The notes beneath the pieces were generated by a model that was not told the DNA's origin, did no database searches, and saw nothing but the letters and a program-made list of their open reading frames with translations. A stretch of 64,000 nt of DNA from Takakia lepidozioides. Its lineage: Eukaryota; Streptophyta; Takakiopsida; Takakiales; Takakiaceae. The stretch spans positions 15,128,001 to 15,192,000 of the forward strand of contig CM060731.1 in NCBI GenBank assembly GCA_030704615.1, read 5' to 3'. Below, piece by piece: positions 25,896 to 37,293 of this stretch; the first letter of the stretch is position 1; every line of letters begins with the position of its first letter. Position numbers and translations under genes: made by a program.

Positions 25896-26699
25896 TATAT
25901 TGACTAGGGTAGCCTGTGCCGTTGGCCCAAGTGTCTAAGCCCATGTGCAATCTCCTATGTATCCAAGTGAGTCTCCTACGTCGAGGCCCAAGTCGACCTC
26001 TACGATAGCTTGTGCCGTTGGCCCATGTGTAAATAATTGAAATCTAAGACCAAGTGCAATTTCCTATGTATCCTAGTGCGTCTCCTATGTCGAGACTCAG
26101 CTAAGTCCAAGTGCATCTCCCATGTAGAGGCCCAAGTGTCCACTGTCATTTAAGCCCAAGTGCAATCTCCTATGTATCCAAGTGCGTCTCCTATGTATCC
26201 AAGGACATCTCCCACATGCGCCTCCTATGTCGAGGCCCATCTAAGCCCAATGTGCAATCTTTTAAGTATCCAAGTGCATCTCCCGTGTAGACGCCCAAGT
26301 GTCCACGACCAAGTGCAATTTCTTATGTCTCCCAGTGCGTCTCTTATGTCTCCCAGTGCGTCTCTTATGTTGAGGCCCAAGTGCGACCTCTAGTGTAGCC
26401 TGCGTCGTGGCCCATGTGTAAAAAATTGAAATCTAAGCCCAAGTGCAATCTTCTATTCATGTATCCAAGTGCATCTCCCAGGTAGAGGCCCAAGTGTGAC
26501 CTCCATGTCGATCCCCAATGTATCCAAAGACCTACAGTTTGGGAGATCTCTATGTCATTGCCCACTTTGCTATTTTTGCAATCTCCCTTGTCGAGGCTTC
26601 ATATGTTGATATATCCACTTTGCTATTTTTTGTGAATTTCCAGCGACCAAAAGTATTTGAAATTCCAAATCTCCCACATGAAGGCCCAATCAGTGCTCT

Positions 26700-26920
26700 A
26701 GGAAAGCCCACTTTGCTATTTTTCTCGAATTTCCAGCAACCAAAAGTACTTGGAATTCCACATCTCCCTCACCGCTGGTCCAAAAATCATGAGACCAAGC
26801 CGGTGCACCCCTCCTCCTCGAGGGCTTTCCAACGGCACCAAGCACCCACGCTGGTGCCCCACGGTTTGGGAGATCTCAATGACGCTACAAAACAAAACAA
26901 AACAAAACAAACGTCTTGCT
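26700..26920. repeat. Dispersed repeat, second copy
   Basis: Second copy of the 25660-25895 unit, same orientation, ending in AAAAC repeats (26888-26912) and a matching short flank. Confidence 0.7.
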
Positions 26921-26929
26921 TCATATATT

Positions 26930-29900
26930 GATTTGTTACTTGATGTTTATTCTTGTAACTGAATTGTTGTTATTCATTATTATCTATTATTACGTATTTA
27001 TGATATCATTTTGTTCAACTAATTATACTATAGTAATATTATATCGTCCCTGTGAGATTGAACCTGCGACAGGCTTGGCAGGATGTTGAACGGTTCAGCA
27101 ATTGTCGACAGCTGTCTGGGGGAGGTGATGGGGATGTCACGTGGAAGAGCAGGTGGTGGCAAGCTCCCGTTGATCAAGACCAAAAGCTACATATGAAGAT
27201 GATAGAGAAGTGTACAGGGAAATTCTCTTTATGGTCTTTTCCCTAGATAAGAGAACTCGTAGACGTTGGCTGTACAAAGTGTGGCAGACAGGATGGCCAT
27301 GGTGAACAGTGTCTACGAGTAGGGAGGAGAGATGATACAGAAGCTGATGCATGGTGTGGCGGTTGGTGTATCCCAGTACCATGTGCATTTTCTAGGATTG
27401 GGTGATAGTTCCAGTTGAGTCAGGAATTATCGGGACTTGAAGGATCTGTACATAAAGTAATTGTTGGTATTTGGCCATGTTGGAATAAAAGCCAGTGGCA
27501 CAGAGTGATGACTGCAGTGGCCTATGATGTGTGATCTCGCCTAATTGCCAAGGACTTAGTTTAAATTCAAGTCTGGTCATGATGGAACCATTGGCAGGGG
27601 AGTAAGATCTGAATTTTCAGTCGACAAATAGGCAGAAGAACAGGAAGGAGAATTAGACAAGAGGAACGTAAGAAATATATTGAGAATATATTTAGAATAA
27701 TATTACAAAGTTATTATCTTTTTATTTTATCTTAATATTAATAAGACAACTAATAATATATTTACACTGCTGGATAGAATGATAATATCATGTTTGAAGT
27801 ATTTTACTACATGAATAAAGTTCAAATATTCTCAAAATATGTTGAGTTCTTTTTTGTTTTTCCTCAAATGAATGCAGACTGAGAGCAAGTTACGGCACAC
27901 GACATTGGTATTTCTCAAATGAAGAATGTAAATGTACAACAAGTTTACAACATCTCAACATTGTCATTACAACTAAGATTATGTGCCATACAAAAAAAAA
28001 AACAAAGACCAATCTTGCAACATATTTGTTTAGTGTATAACAATTCTGATGTGTGGACAGATCCCTGGACATTGCCACTACAATGCTTGTAACTTATACA
28101 AAAACAATATCGAAGACCTGTTCTGCAAGTGGGCAAGAAAACTCATGAAAAAAATCACACATGATAGAAAATACACATCACGCACAGATCTTCAGCTTTT
28201 ACAATCATGTTTTTCTATTTTCCACTATACACCGTTACTCAAATTGCATCACAATATGACTGTTGTGAGTATTGAGGTGCAGCTGAGCATCTCAGTATGT
28301 TGAGAGAGATCTATGAGGTTTGCTAGTCGTCAAATTAGGTCTAACCCGGTTTGTCCAGCTACAAGAGTCAAAAATTCGAGTTGTCTAAACTTCGAAAAAC
28401 ATTCAATTTTGTAGTTGTGGATAAAGGAACCAAAACACTAGTTCCTCAAAGATCAAGAAATTTTTGGACTTTCAATTGACTCCCACAAATTCAGGAAATA
28501 CTACAACACACTAATGGGTGTGGATGAAATACAAAAAAAAAGAAAAAAGTACAATTTCAACCCTCGCTGGAATTAACCACACTTTGCATAGACAACTAAC
28601 CACCTATATTTAATTCATACATGCATGAAGTAGCAACAATGTTATTCACCACACCAATCATCTAATAATTCTAAGGTATGATATATCAATAACAAGTCAA
28701 AGCTGAAGCAAAGTTATAAAGAACGCAAAAGTAGGTCAAAAAACTAAAAAAGAATGACGTAGACTTGCATCACACTCGCTCGAGCTGTCGTCACATGAAG
28801 ATGAGGCTCCATCATTCATAGGGACATTTTCAAACTGTGCAAAAAAATTCTTGACACCCTTCGATTTGGCTACCTACAACTCCTCGGAAGTGGACTACAA
28901 ACCAGGTTTTCTACACACAAGAAACATATCAGCCCATTGCATTACATATCAGTCATAGACTACACACTAATTTGATAAAGTAAGAATAGAGGGAACAAAA
29001 GACAAAAAGTTTGTTGCCTTGAAAAGCCGAAAAACAAAAGACAATAAGTTTGTCTTCTTACAAATTGCCGGATGAAAGTGCGCATACCACCACCACTCCC
29101 CAAGCGGTTGGTAGGGCCATTTCATTGTCTGATGATTGTTCATGGCATACATCGATTAAGACGTACCTCCTCCACAAAGTACATCCAGCTTGCACTGCTG
29201 CAGTTATATTGGGGCTTGTTTCATGTGCCCAATCATCAAAAACAATATGTTAGCCTTTTCCTACTTTGTTAATCAAACTTGCAAAATCGCATTAAATCCA
29301 TGGGAAGAGTGTTTACTATATGCCGCCACTACTTTGCGGTAGTGGCACCTCCTATGTCGCTGCATCCTCCCTATGCGACTGAGAACAGCCTCGCAAGACC
29401 AAAGTTCTGGAGAGGCCTCCTGCAACCTCTTCAAAGCATGTACCACAGCTTTGTTGCCTTTCTGGGCAACCCACCCTATATTTACATCCCGATAGTATAA
29501 TCTAGCAAGACATTTGATTCGAGAGTCAAATGTCTTATGCTCATCTCCATTGGTAAACGAAATTTATTTACATGGACGCAAGATTTTGTATTTTTATTTT
29601 ATTTTTTTCACCCCCCCACTATCTTTTATGAATTCCTTAGAGAACTGTCGACCCTCTGCTGCCTTCTAAGAACCCTCCCCTCTAACCTCATTGACCCCAA
29701 CTCCTTCCTCCTTCTCACCATATGCTCTATGATCTATCATCATATGTACGCTTCTCTAGTGCTTTGTGATGTGCAATTTTTCTTGCTGGCACTTCCCTGC
29801 ATATTGAACCAATATAACCTCTATTAATCTATAAATACCTTAGAGATGAGTTGGATGTGAGATCAACTCTGAGAGGGGAACAAGAAAGGGGACATGAGGA

Positions 29901-30952
29901 GGGTCAGCTGGAGCAGGGATGTGCTTCCTTGTCCAGCTAGGAGGTGCTGGTGACCGACATAGGCATAGCCATGTAGTAGTCCTAAATTCAATTCTACCAG
30001 TGCTTATACATTTCCTTAGCCATTGCAAATTGATATAATCTAAGCAATCACAACCTAAACAAAAATGAGTACTAACATATTCCGGAGAGGTGTATAGGGA
30101 GAGATCGTCCATAGCCCATGCACATAATGACTTTGCTGCTATTAGTATGGAAATCTGCTAACCTGGACCCAAGTAGAAACTCCCAAACTTCAGCCAATGA
30201 TTCAATGATGAGATTTTACATGTTTAGTAGCTCTAGAACCCCATTTTACAGAGAATTTTTGTTTACTTTATTTTCCTAAGATGCAAGCTCTACATAATGA
30301 CCATTAATCTAGCTAATCTATTTCTACTATATTCTAAGTACCAATTGAGTTTGTCTAATGTGAGAAAGAAAGAAGTAGTTCAATGAGCCCTCTTTCCCTC
30401 TCATCTTGCTCTTTGAGCATTTAAACGCTTAAATACAACAATAGAGCACATATTATAGACCAAGACACAGACACTCCCATTTCTTCTCCCAAAAAAACAA
30501 TACTTGAAAAAAAAAACAAGAATGAAAGTGAGGTTGTAGAATAAGTCTTGGTGTCTATGGCAGCCTCTAGCGCAATGCACTGCTCTCGCGCCTATGAAGG
30601 ATCGATATGCAATATATATCATTAGGTCTTTTTACTGCAGGAAAGTGTGCCTTTGTAGCTGCTCTTCCAATCCTGGACCATAAGATGTACTACCATGATC
30701 ATTGTGGCGCCAAAAACAACTAAACCACCCGTTGTCTCTCTCACAGTCCACCAAAACCACAGATGAAAAACCAACAAAGACCTCACAGATGAAAATTAAC
30801 AACTCCTACCAAGTATGATAACAGACATGTTTAATCAAACAGATGAAATAAAGTGTCGTGATGGAGTGTCCCAATATTATCTTGAAATCACATTTTAGTT
30901 CCCTGTAGCACGAAGAATCAAATGGTACAAATCTAAATCATGTCCTTTCTTT
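26930..30952. other. AT-rich region, no gene recognised
   Basis: Long AT-rich stretch with many stop codons. A weak minus-strand acidic/Ser-rich frame near 28750-28840 (NDGASSSCDDSSSECDAS) could be the tail of a decayed transposase or gene, but nothing conserved joins to it. A slightly GC-richer patch lies at 29270-29470. No splice-supported model, RNA gene or transposon end is visible. Confidence 0.5.
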
Positions 30953-31135
30953 TGTCGTGCGCATACATATCGCTACACAACTACATCGCTGTCCAAAACC
31001 ACACAACACATGTGCACGTCACACACTAGTATATCACTAGTCCACCACTAGTCCAGCCACTAGGCTACAACTAGTCAGTCACTAGGCTGCCACTATGCTG
31101 CCCACTATGGCAGTCACTAGTCCACACAATCGCCC
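30953..31135. repeat. Element end B with CACTAGT motif array
   Basis: The left end (about 183 bp) begins TGTCGTGCGCATACATATCG and is packed with near-repeats of CACTAGTCC/CACTAGG spaced about 10 bp. It recurs at 46045-46234 and 46562-46752. At its inner border the minus strand reads AGGGGGCGA then TTGTGTGG, which resembles a polypurine tract followed by an LTR start, although no matching LTR exists at the other end. Confidence 0.8.
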
Positions 31136-31388
31136 CCTTAGCTGGTGCTTAGGTCCCTCTAAGTCCAGGTAGCCACAAGATGTGATAATGACCATAGCCT
31201 CACTAAGTCCTCCACCACTATCCCTACTATATTCAAACTCGATAGATCAAGAGGTCGGGTGCAAGAGTTGCCCCATCGTTAGTCGCCGTCTTGCAACCTG
31301 TGAACTTGAGCTTGGGATCTCATGTATTGACTCCTATGAGCTTGGCCTCCCATGTCTTGTTAGCTGCCTCCAGTCATGCCCACTGCCA

Positions 31389-32800
31389 CTATCCCAAGCA
31401 GTGTGGACACAACCAATCTCCGTCAGGAACCTTCTTAAGAGGTGGAGTCAAGCATCCCATATGCCAACCCCTTGAGCATCGATCACACACCAGCATGGTG
31501 GCTGCCTATTTGCCAAGTTTGGGTCAACTCTGCCATCGACATTGGGAAGGTGACATGGCGCACAATTACGCACATGGTCCTTCCAAGTCATGCCATCCTG
31601 ACCCTCCAAGATCAGGACCCCTGAGGACAACACCTCTCAAACCCTCAGAAATAACACGCCCTGCAGTAACATCCAGAGTCGTAGGAGCAGTCTGTTGCAA
31701 ATAAACATAGTCACCAAGGCTAAACCTCCGAACCCCAGGACGATATCCTCCACCACGTATAGTGGCATACCTCAACATATCACGGTGCTGTGCAATGACA
31801 AGGTTCTCAAAATTCATGGGCATGACTTTCTTGAACAACTCTGCACGCTGATCACATGCACGTACCCACACGTCCGGATCGTCAAGGTTAAGAACTTGAG
31901 CAGTGTCTCTACGAATGGCTGCAAGCAAATCCGGCTCTCGGCCAAAGAGAAGGAAATATGGTGAGAAGGAGGCAAGTGATGTTTGTTTGCTGAACCTGTA
32001 GCCCATGGCTAACCAATGAACAGCAGGATGATCCCGAGAAGTGGTGCGGTGGTCTATCAAGGCTTTATCACACAAAGCCTGAAACTCCCCCAAAAACTCT
32101 CTCCCTTGGTCCGTGAGTACCTTAGCTGGAGCACCGAATCGGCTAAGCACACGATCCAGGAATGCATACGCAACCCCCTCACTAGCCTTGTCAGGCAATG
32201 GAACCAACTCAATCCACTTGGAGAAGTGCTCCACCATCACCAACACATATCTGTGGTGACGCATCATCAGTGGCAAAGGCCCTGCGAAGTCAAGACTCCA
32301 CGTGTAGCCCAATCCCATGATGGGTAAAAGATGCAACTGTGGTGTAGGGGCGTTGAATGAAGCACGCACCCTGTCACACACCATGCACCTAGCCACGAAC
32401 TGTTGCACCTCTGTGTGCATACCACGCCACCAATACTGCCCCTGCAGTAAACTATGAGTGCGTCGCACTCCAAAATGCCCCAACTCCTCATGGGCATGCC
32501 GCACTAACCGTGCACGCTGTGTTGGGTGAGGCACGATCCTCACCCGCCATCCTCCTACACTCGCAGCAGGTGTATCCCCTCCCACTTGAACCTCTTGGCT
32601 CGTTGTAGGATTCGATCCCTCTCCTTGGCAGTCACACTAGCTGTCGTGTCTCCAGTGCGGAGGTAGTCCAACACAACCGAATCCTCATATATATCTCTGG
32701 CACCACCTGGCTCATCACTAGCCTCAGGGTCCTCAGACACTCCGTCTACAGTCATCCCTGTTGTAGGTCCAACCTGACCTCCCGATGCCAAGATACACAA
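31389..32800 (-). pseudogene. Copy 1 integrase with damaged C-terminal PHD finger
   Basis: The frame at 32585-31566 carries an H2C2 zinc domain (HEELGHFGVRRTHSLLQGQ, then CMVCD), then the integrase core: SLDFAGPLP (first Asp), VLTDQGREFLGEF (second Asp). The segment that should hold the catalytic Glu is deleted: copy 2 has HPEADGLAERVVQTVK here, copy 1 jumps from DHPA to VHWLAMGYRF. The upstream part (32800-32555) encodes the usual pre-integrase linker (RAKRFKWEGIHLLRV). Downstream, about 42 bp missing relative to copy 2 removes the first Cys pair of the PHD finger and shifts the frame. The remainder (VCDRCSRGWHMGC, DWLCPHC) is still readable up to the TAG at 31389. Confidence 0.85.
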
Positions 32801-33160
32801 AAAAACAGATGCATGTCATCCCGGCACCATCTCCGCGTCCGTCTTACCATGCCACCGAGCTCCAGTGTCATCCTGCTGGCTCGTGCATGGATTGCGACTC
32901 AATCCATCCGCATCCTTATTGACCAAACCCGGTCGATGCACAACCTGAACATGTCTCTTATGCTCCTCCACCATAGCACGAGAGGCAAAGCAATTCCTGT
33001 AAGCCTCAGGAACCGCCGTATACGTCGTTTCTCTCCTTTAGTGATAATATGTCAAATGTCAGGCTCCCAATTGCCCTTCGTAAGTGCAACCTTAAGTCCA
33101 GCAAACTTAGAGGTAGAGGACGCGTCCCGTGGTTGTTATGCCGCAACCTCTTGAGCAGTA
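32800..33160 (-). other. Copy 1 RT/RNase H deletion scar
   Basis: After KFAGLKVALTKGNWEPDI, the sequence that in gypsy elements leads into reverse transcriptase (ITKGEKRRI, EAYRNCFA), there is a jump straight to VEEHKRHVQVV. That phrase resembles the RT segment just past the YxDD palm. It then runs directly into HRPGLVNKDADGLSRNP, the very end of RNase H. The whole RT palm and RNase H core are absent. The same join exists in copy 2 (near 48600-48840). Confidence 0.75.
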
Positions 33161-33419
33161 CTCCCTGCCTGCTCAGTCAATGACAAGGCCTCATCCTGCC
33201 CCATCATCACATCCTCAAGGACTTCCTCCACCCGAGAAAAATCCCCAGCCTCATCCATCACCGCTACCTTGGCTGCCAACTCCCTCTGAACCTCAAGCAC
33301 CTCCCACGTGTGCCATGGATGCCTGCACCTCGTGGTCCTCACATGCTCGCCCCCACTCACTGCCTGTACCGTCTCCGTAGGCAGAGAGACCATCGAAGGA
33401 AGTGTACTCCGCACTCTGC

Positions 33420-35670
33420 GTTGCTCAGCCATAGCCAAGCTGATAATCCAGGTCAAGCAATTGAGATCCATTGCTTGCCCCAACCCCTGACGACGTGATG
33501 CCTCAGAAAGAAACGACACCGCCGTGGTACCAGTGGTAAAACCCATCGCCTACTCACGCTCGTCAGCATTAGGCTCCACTAACTGCTGCAACAAAGCATC
33601 CCACAGGAGGCCAGGTCCACTATCCCGGAAAGCATGCGATCCTAGGAAGCTAAGCAGTGTAGGAAATGCTGCTCGTGGTTGACCCATCCTGTTGACCACT
33701 ACCAAAGGTAAACGGTCATCATGTCTCACACGCTGAGACTGCCTCCATGTGTCCAAAATGATATCCACTATGAGGTGTGCTGGCCGCTGCACCCCATCAA
33801 ATGCACGCTTGAGCAGTGCGGGTGACATCAAGTTAGTCCACCATAGCTGTGGACGATGAGCCCGTGACCTCACTGTAGCTGCATCCAGCAACACTGCTGA
33901 CCCAAGCCACGACCGGACTTGATGCACACCGGCCATCAACCTGGCCCGAGAATCGCCCATCAGTGGCACATTCTCCAAGATGTATGTTGGAGATACAGCT
34001 TGATGAAGCTGCAAGTGGCGCAAAACCCGCATCGTCTCACAAAACAGACCCGACCTCGAGTCTCGCAATCCATTGTCATGCCCGCCTGATGAATGCCCTT
34101 GGCAGGGCCAACCTGCCACTACCAGATCAATGGAGCCAACCCGCTCCAAATCATGCGCCCCCAGTAACGAAATGTCTGTTGGCAAGGCCTGCTGATATCC
34201 ACGAACTGAAGACACCGGCAACAACTCAGGGTACCGCTGCACCAACTGAGCAACATGACGAAGTGAAACGCGTGGTGCAGTCTCATCCCTCTCCACATAT
34301 AGGTAACGCCGAACTCGTAGACCTGCCTGTAATACAACAGCCAATCCGGTGTTGATCCCACCAAACAAGTCCAGAAGACAAATGTCTTCATCCGGATACT
34401 GCCACACAATAGGTGTTATGTCCAATGGAGACAACTGAGGTGGTCCTGGTGCAATCCCCACACTCTCCTCCTCTCCTGACGATACAAAAGCCTCCACCCA
34501 GGCTTGTTGCACCCATCGATGAGCATCCCGCTGCAAATCCTTGCTTGTGCCCCACAATGGAGTCTGAGCAACCATGGTAGGCAACTCCGCCATACCATAC
34601 ATGTCATCCTGCTCTCCCGGAGGTGGCACATCCTCTGAATGAGCGTTGCCCTCAAGCAACTCTCCAAGCCCACTCACTGCAGCTGTGAATGCTGCCAGTG
34701 TCGGCATCTTGCCTCGCTGGGCAACCGCAACTCCTCCTATGAACGTCACAAGGAGCTGCACACGCTGGCCCTCCCCTGACTGCCATCCAGGCCTATAGGA
34801 AGCTGACTCCTCCCAAAAATCCAGGGTGAAGCCCATGGGGTACAACACTACCCCACCAACAAGAACATCGTACGAGACCGCGTCTGTCACAATGGCCTTG
34901 GCTCTCATCACTGAGCCATCTGTAGGATGATCCGGCTGTAGTCTGATAGCCAACTCATGCCGTGTCATGCCCCGAGCCTGCTCTGATCCTCCCAGAGATG
35001 TTTGTATCTGGAAAGGGCACGGCTCCATATCTGCCTCCGTGAGGCCCAAGCCTGCAATAGCAGCTTTGCCCAGTATCAATGGCTGAGCTCCCGAGTCCAA
35101 CAAGACCCGCAGTGGCCAGTACCTCTTGCCTGCCAGTCCACTCAAACAGAAAATGCCATCCTAGTTGTCTAACATGACAACTCCAGGTGTAACCATGGCG
35201 CGCTCAATGGCTGGCCTAGCTGGCAGCTCCATCAACCTGGCAGCTGCAGCTTGCCATGGCGCCGCCGTGGCAGTCTTGACCCTCAAATCCGAGGATCCCT
35301 CCGGCACTACACCTCCCACTATCTCCGTAGAAGATGAAGTAACCTCCCCACTCTCATAGAGTGTAGCTGCCAGCCTGAACACCTCAGCTGGTCTTACCCC
35401 CGGCGTCGCAATCATGGTAGCCAAGAACAATGGAGCCTGGTACACAGATGTGGCCGCTCCTAGCAGCACACTATCTGCCGTAGCCTTGACAACACTAGGT
35501 AGTGGTGCTACCCGTGTAGCTCTCCCCAATGGCATAGTAACCTCCGCCTCGGTAACAGTCGGGCGAGAACTAGGTGCCATGGATGGCGTCGACACTGTCT
35601 CCGCCAATATGAATGACTGAGGAAGCCTCGCCTGACAGCTTGCCTCCCCACGCTGTGGATCCAACTCCAT
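33420..35670 (-). pseudogene. Copy 1 aspartic protease fused to DNMT3-like C5 DNA methyltransferase
   Basis: The frame 35145-33550 (531 aa) opens with a retroviral-type protease (LLDSGAQPLILGKAAIAGLG about residues 15-34; SYDVLVGG about 91-98). It continues in frame into a cytosine-C5 methyltransferase: motif I LLDLFGGINTG (257-267), motif II YLYVERDE, motif IV GWPCQG with catalytic Cys348, motif VI YILENVP (388-394), motif VIII-like DAATVRSRAHRPQLWW (421-436). After a stop near 33548 the domain goes on with AMGFTTGTT and a motif X-like LGQAMDLNCLTW (about 33471). Motif order is I to X, as in DNMT1/DNMT3 and unlike permuted plant DRM. The N-terminal part (35670-35161) is cut off by a TAG at 35161-35163, which is Gln in copy 2. 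It would methylate DNA cytosine if repaired; the present copy looks inactive. Confidence 0.88.
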
Positions 35671-35862
35671 CTATGTACCTCGTGGCTCAGGAACTCGTGC
35701 TGCTCCTCGAGTCACGGCTGCAGCAGACTCCACCTGCACTAGTGGTAGTGCTACTCCGCACATGAATCCCATGTCTCCCATATCTCCTCCCTCAGGAGCA
35801 GGAGGTGGACCATCCGGCCTTGGAGCCGGTACCACCTGAGCTGTAGCCATGGCAGCGAGCCT

Positions 35863-37293
35863 CTACTCTAGCTGCTGAAGCCGGTTGGCCATGCCTTGGT
35901 CAACACCCCGACCTCCACGTCCTTGGCCATGTTGAGCTTGCTCTTTGCCTGCACCTTGTGCCTGGCCACCTCGTCCTCTCTGGGCGGCTCCACCTCGCCC
36001 CCGGCCACCATTGTTCCCTTGGAACTGGCCTGGGTGCACCTCAGGATGTAAACCATAACACTGGGCCTCTCCATGCCCGTGCTTGCCACAATGCCCACAC
36101 TGAAATTGTGCAGGCTGTGCATGTGCCGGCCCTTTGCCTCCCTCTGGGCAATCCTTCTTGACATGGGATCCTCCACATGTCCAGCACACCACATCCGCCC
36201 GTTGTTGGCCAGCAAATGAAGGGAGAGACCCCTGCATCTGAGGTCCTCTGTGCCCTTCCCTGAGCTTCACTTGAGTCCCCTTGTTGCCTTGAGCACGTTG
36301 AGGTAGTGATTGGCTAGGAGCACCACTACCCCGTGGTGTCTCCTTAGCAAATCTCACCATGACCACTCGTTCCTCCACCATGTTGAGCTCTATCCGCTCT
36401 GCCAACAAAAACACATTTGCTAAGGTGGGTTGGGCCGCTTGTAGGAGAGTTGCATCCCCCACCCTTCTCCTCAGCTCCTTGTCCAATATCCCATACCAGA
36501 ATTGGACTGCTTGAGCTTCCGTAACCCCTTGGGTTACATTTATGAAGCGCCCATGCAAGTGAAGCCTCCCTCCAGCTCTCGTCGGCCTCCGTTGGAACTC
36601 TTGCAAGCTCCGCAACTTCTCTGTCCTCACCCCTTGGTAGTTCCCTCTCAACTCTTCGAAGAACTCCACAACAGGGTTGAAGGCAGACACGGGTACTAGT
36701 GCTGGTGCGGTACTGGCTTGGGTGGATGTCGTAGCTACTGTACCACCAATCCCACTAGTCCCTCTACTGCTTGCTGAAGCTGCCGGTGCAGCGGCAGGTG
36801 TAGCCACTGCCCTCGTGGCTCTAGTGCCCCTAGTGATGGAGACATAGTCGGGTGACCAGTACATCCTGCACTCCTCGATCTCAACCTCATGCCCCCGCCT
36901 GAACTCATGGTAATCATCCATAGGCGGCCCCTCAAGGTGCTGAAACAGCCCCTTCATGCCATGAAATGCGTAAATAGTTGTGGATTGCCGCATTTGCAAA
37001 TCACACCAACTATCAAACTCTTGGATAAAATCATCCAACTCGATGGTGCCTACCGCCCCAGAGTACCTTCGTGGCCCCTTGGTAGCTCCATACATCTCCT
37101 CCATTGTCTCCCACAACAATGACAAGGAAATAACTTGCACCGCCGGTATGAGTCCTCCTGATTCACAATCCGAATCAGAATCTTCCGTAGAAGACACCTG
37201 AGGTGAAGGTGGCCTAAACCGCACACCTCGTCTCGTGTACCCACTAGTATCGCTAGTGCTCGAACCGACACTTTCCCTAGCAACTAGTGGCAC
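35863..37293 (-). CDS. Copy 1 gag polyprotein with zinc knuckles
   Basis: A 476-aa open frame. The N-terminus is Ser/acidic (STEDSDSDCESGG). The capsid-like middle includes YSGAVGTIELDDFIQEFDSW and REAVQFW-like gypsy gag sequence (TQGVTEAQAVQFWYGILDKE). The C-terminus has two zinc knuckles: CWTCGGSHVKKDC (variant spacing) and CGHCGKHGHGEAQC (CX2CX4HX4C), followed by a Gly/Arg/Gln-rich tail. This is the nucleocapsid layout of Ty3/gypsy gag. It is the only major frame of copy 1 still open end to end. Confidence 0.85.
   Translation of the reverse strand: MPLVARESVGSSTSDTSGYTRRGVRFRPPSPQVSSTEDSDSDCESGGLIPAVQVISLSLLWETMEEMYGATKGPRRYSGAVGTIELDDFIQEFDSWCDLQMRQSTTIYAFHGMKGLFQHLEGPPMDDYHEFRRGHEVEIEECRMYWSPDYVSITRGTRATRAVATPAAAPAASASSRGTSGIGGTVATTSTQASTAPALVPVSAFNPVVEFFEELRGNYQGVRTEKLRSLQEFQRRPTRAGGRLHLHGRFINVTQGVTEAQAVQFWYGILDKELRRRVGDATLLQAAQPTLANVFLLAERIELNMVEERVVMVRFAKETPRGSGAPSQSLPQRAQGNKGTQVKLREGHRGPQMQGSLPSFAGQQRADVVCWTCGGSHVKKDCPEGGKGPAHAQPAQFQCGHCGKHGHGEAQCYGLHPEVHPGQFQGNNGGRGRGGAAQRGRGGQAQGAGKEQAQHGQGRGGRGVDQGMANRLQQLE

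Larger units (their letters stand above)
24985..26540. repeat. Degenerate tandem array (AAGTGCGTCTCCTATGT family)
   Basis: Two blocks (about 24985-25570 and 25905-26540) are built from shuffled short phrases: CCAAGTGCGTCTCCTATGTC, GAGGCCCAAGTGCGACCTCT, AGGGTAGCCTGTGCCGTTGG and CCCAAGTGTCC. Unit length varies (roughly 60-110 bp). The long plus-strand frames across it are by-products of the repeat, not genes. Confidence 0.85.

Noticed and set aside
27040-27080. Third tRNA-like B-box (GCAGGTTCAATCTCACAG on the minus strand)
   Set aside because: No A-box at suitable spacing and no tail, so not called a SINE or tRNA gene.
28740-28850. Transposase tail on the minus strand (acidic/Ser-rich)
   Set aside because: Only a low-complexity stretch; no catalytic or DNA-binding motif nearby.
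30953-31135. Treating end B as a normal 3' LTR
   Set aside because: The inner border looks like a polypurine tract plus TG, but no matching copy lies at the other end of either element, and no tRNA primer-binding site was recognised. Left open as the main alternative.
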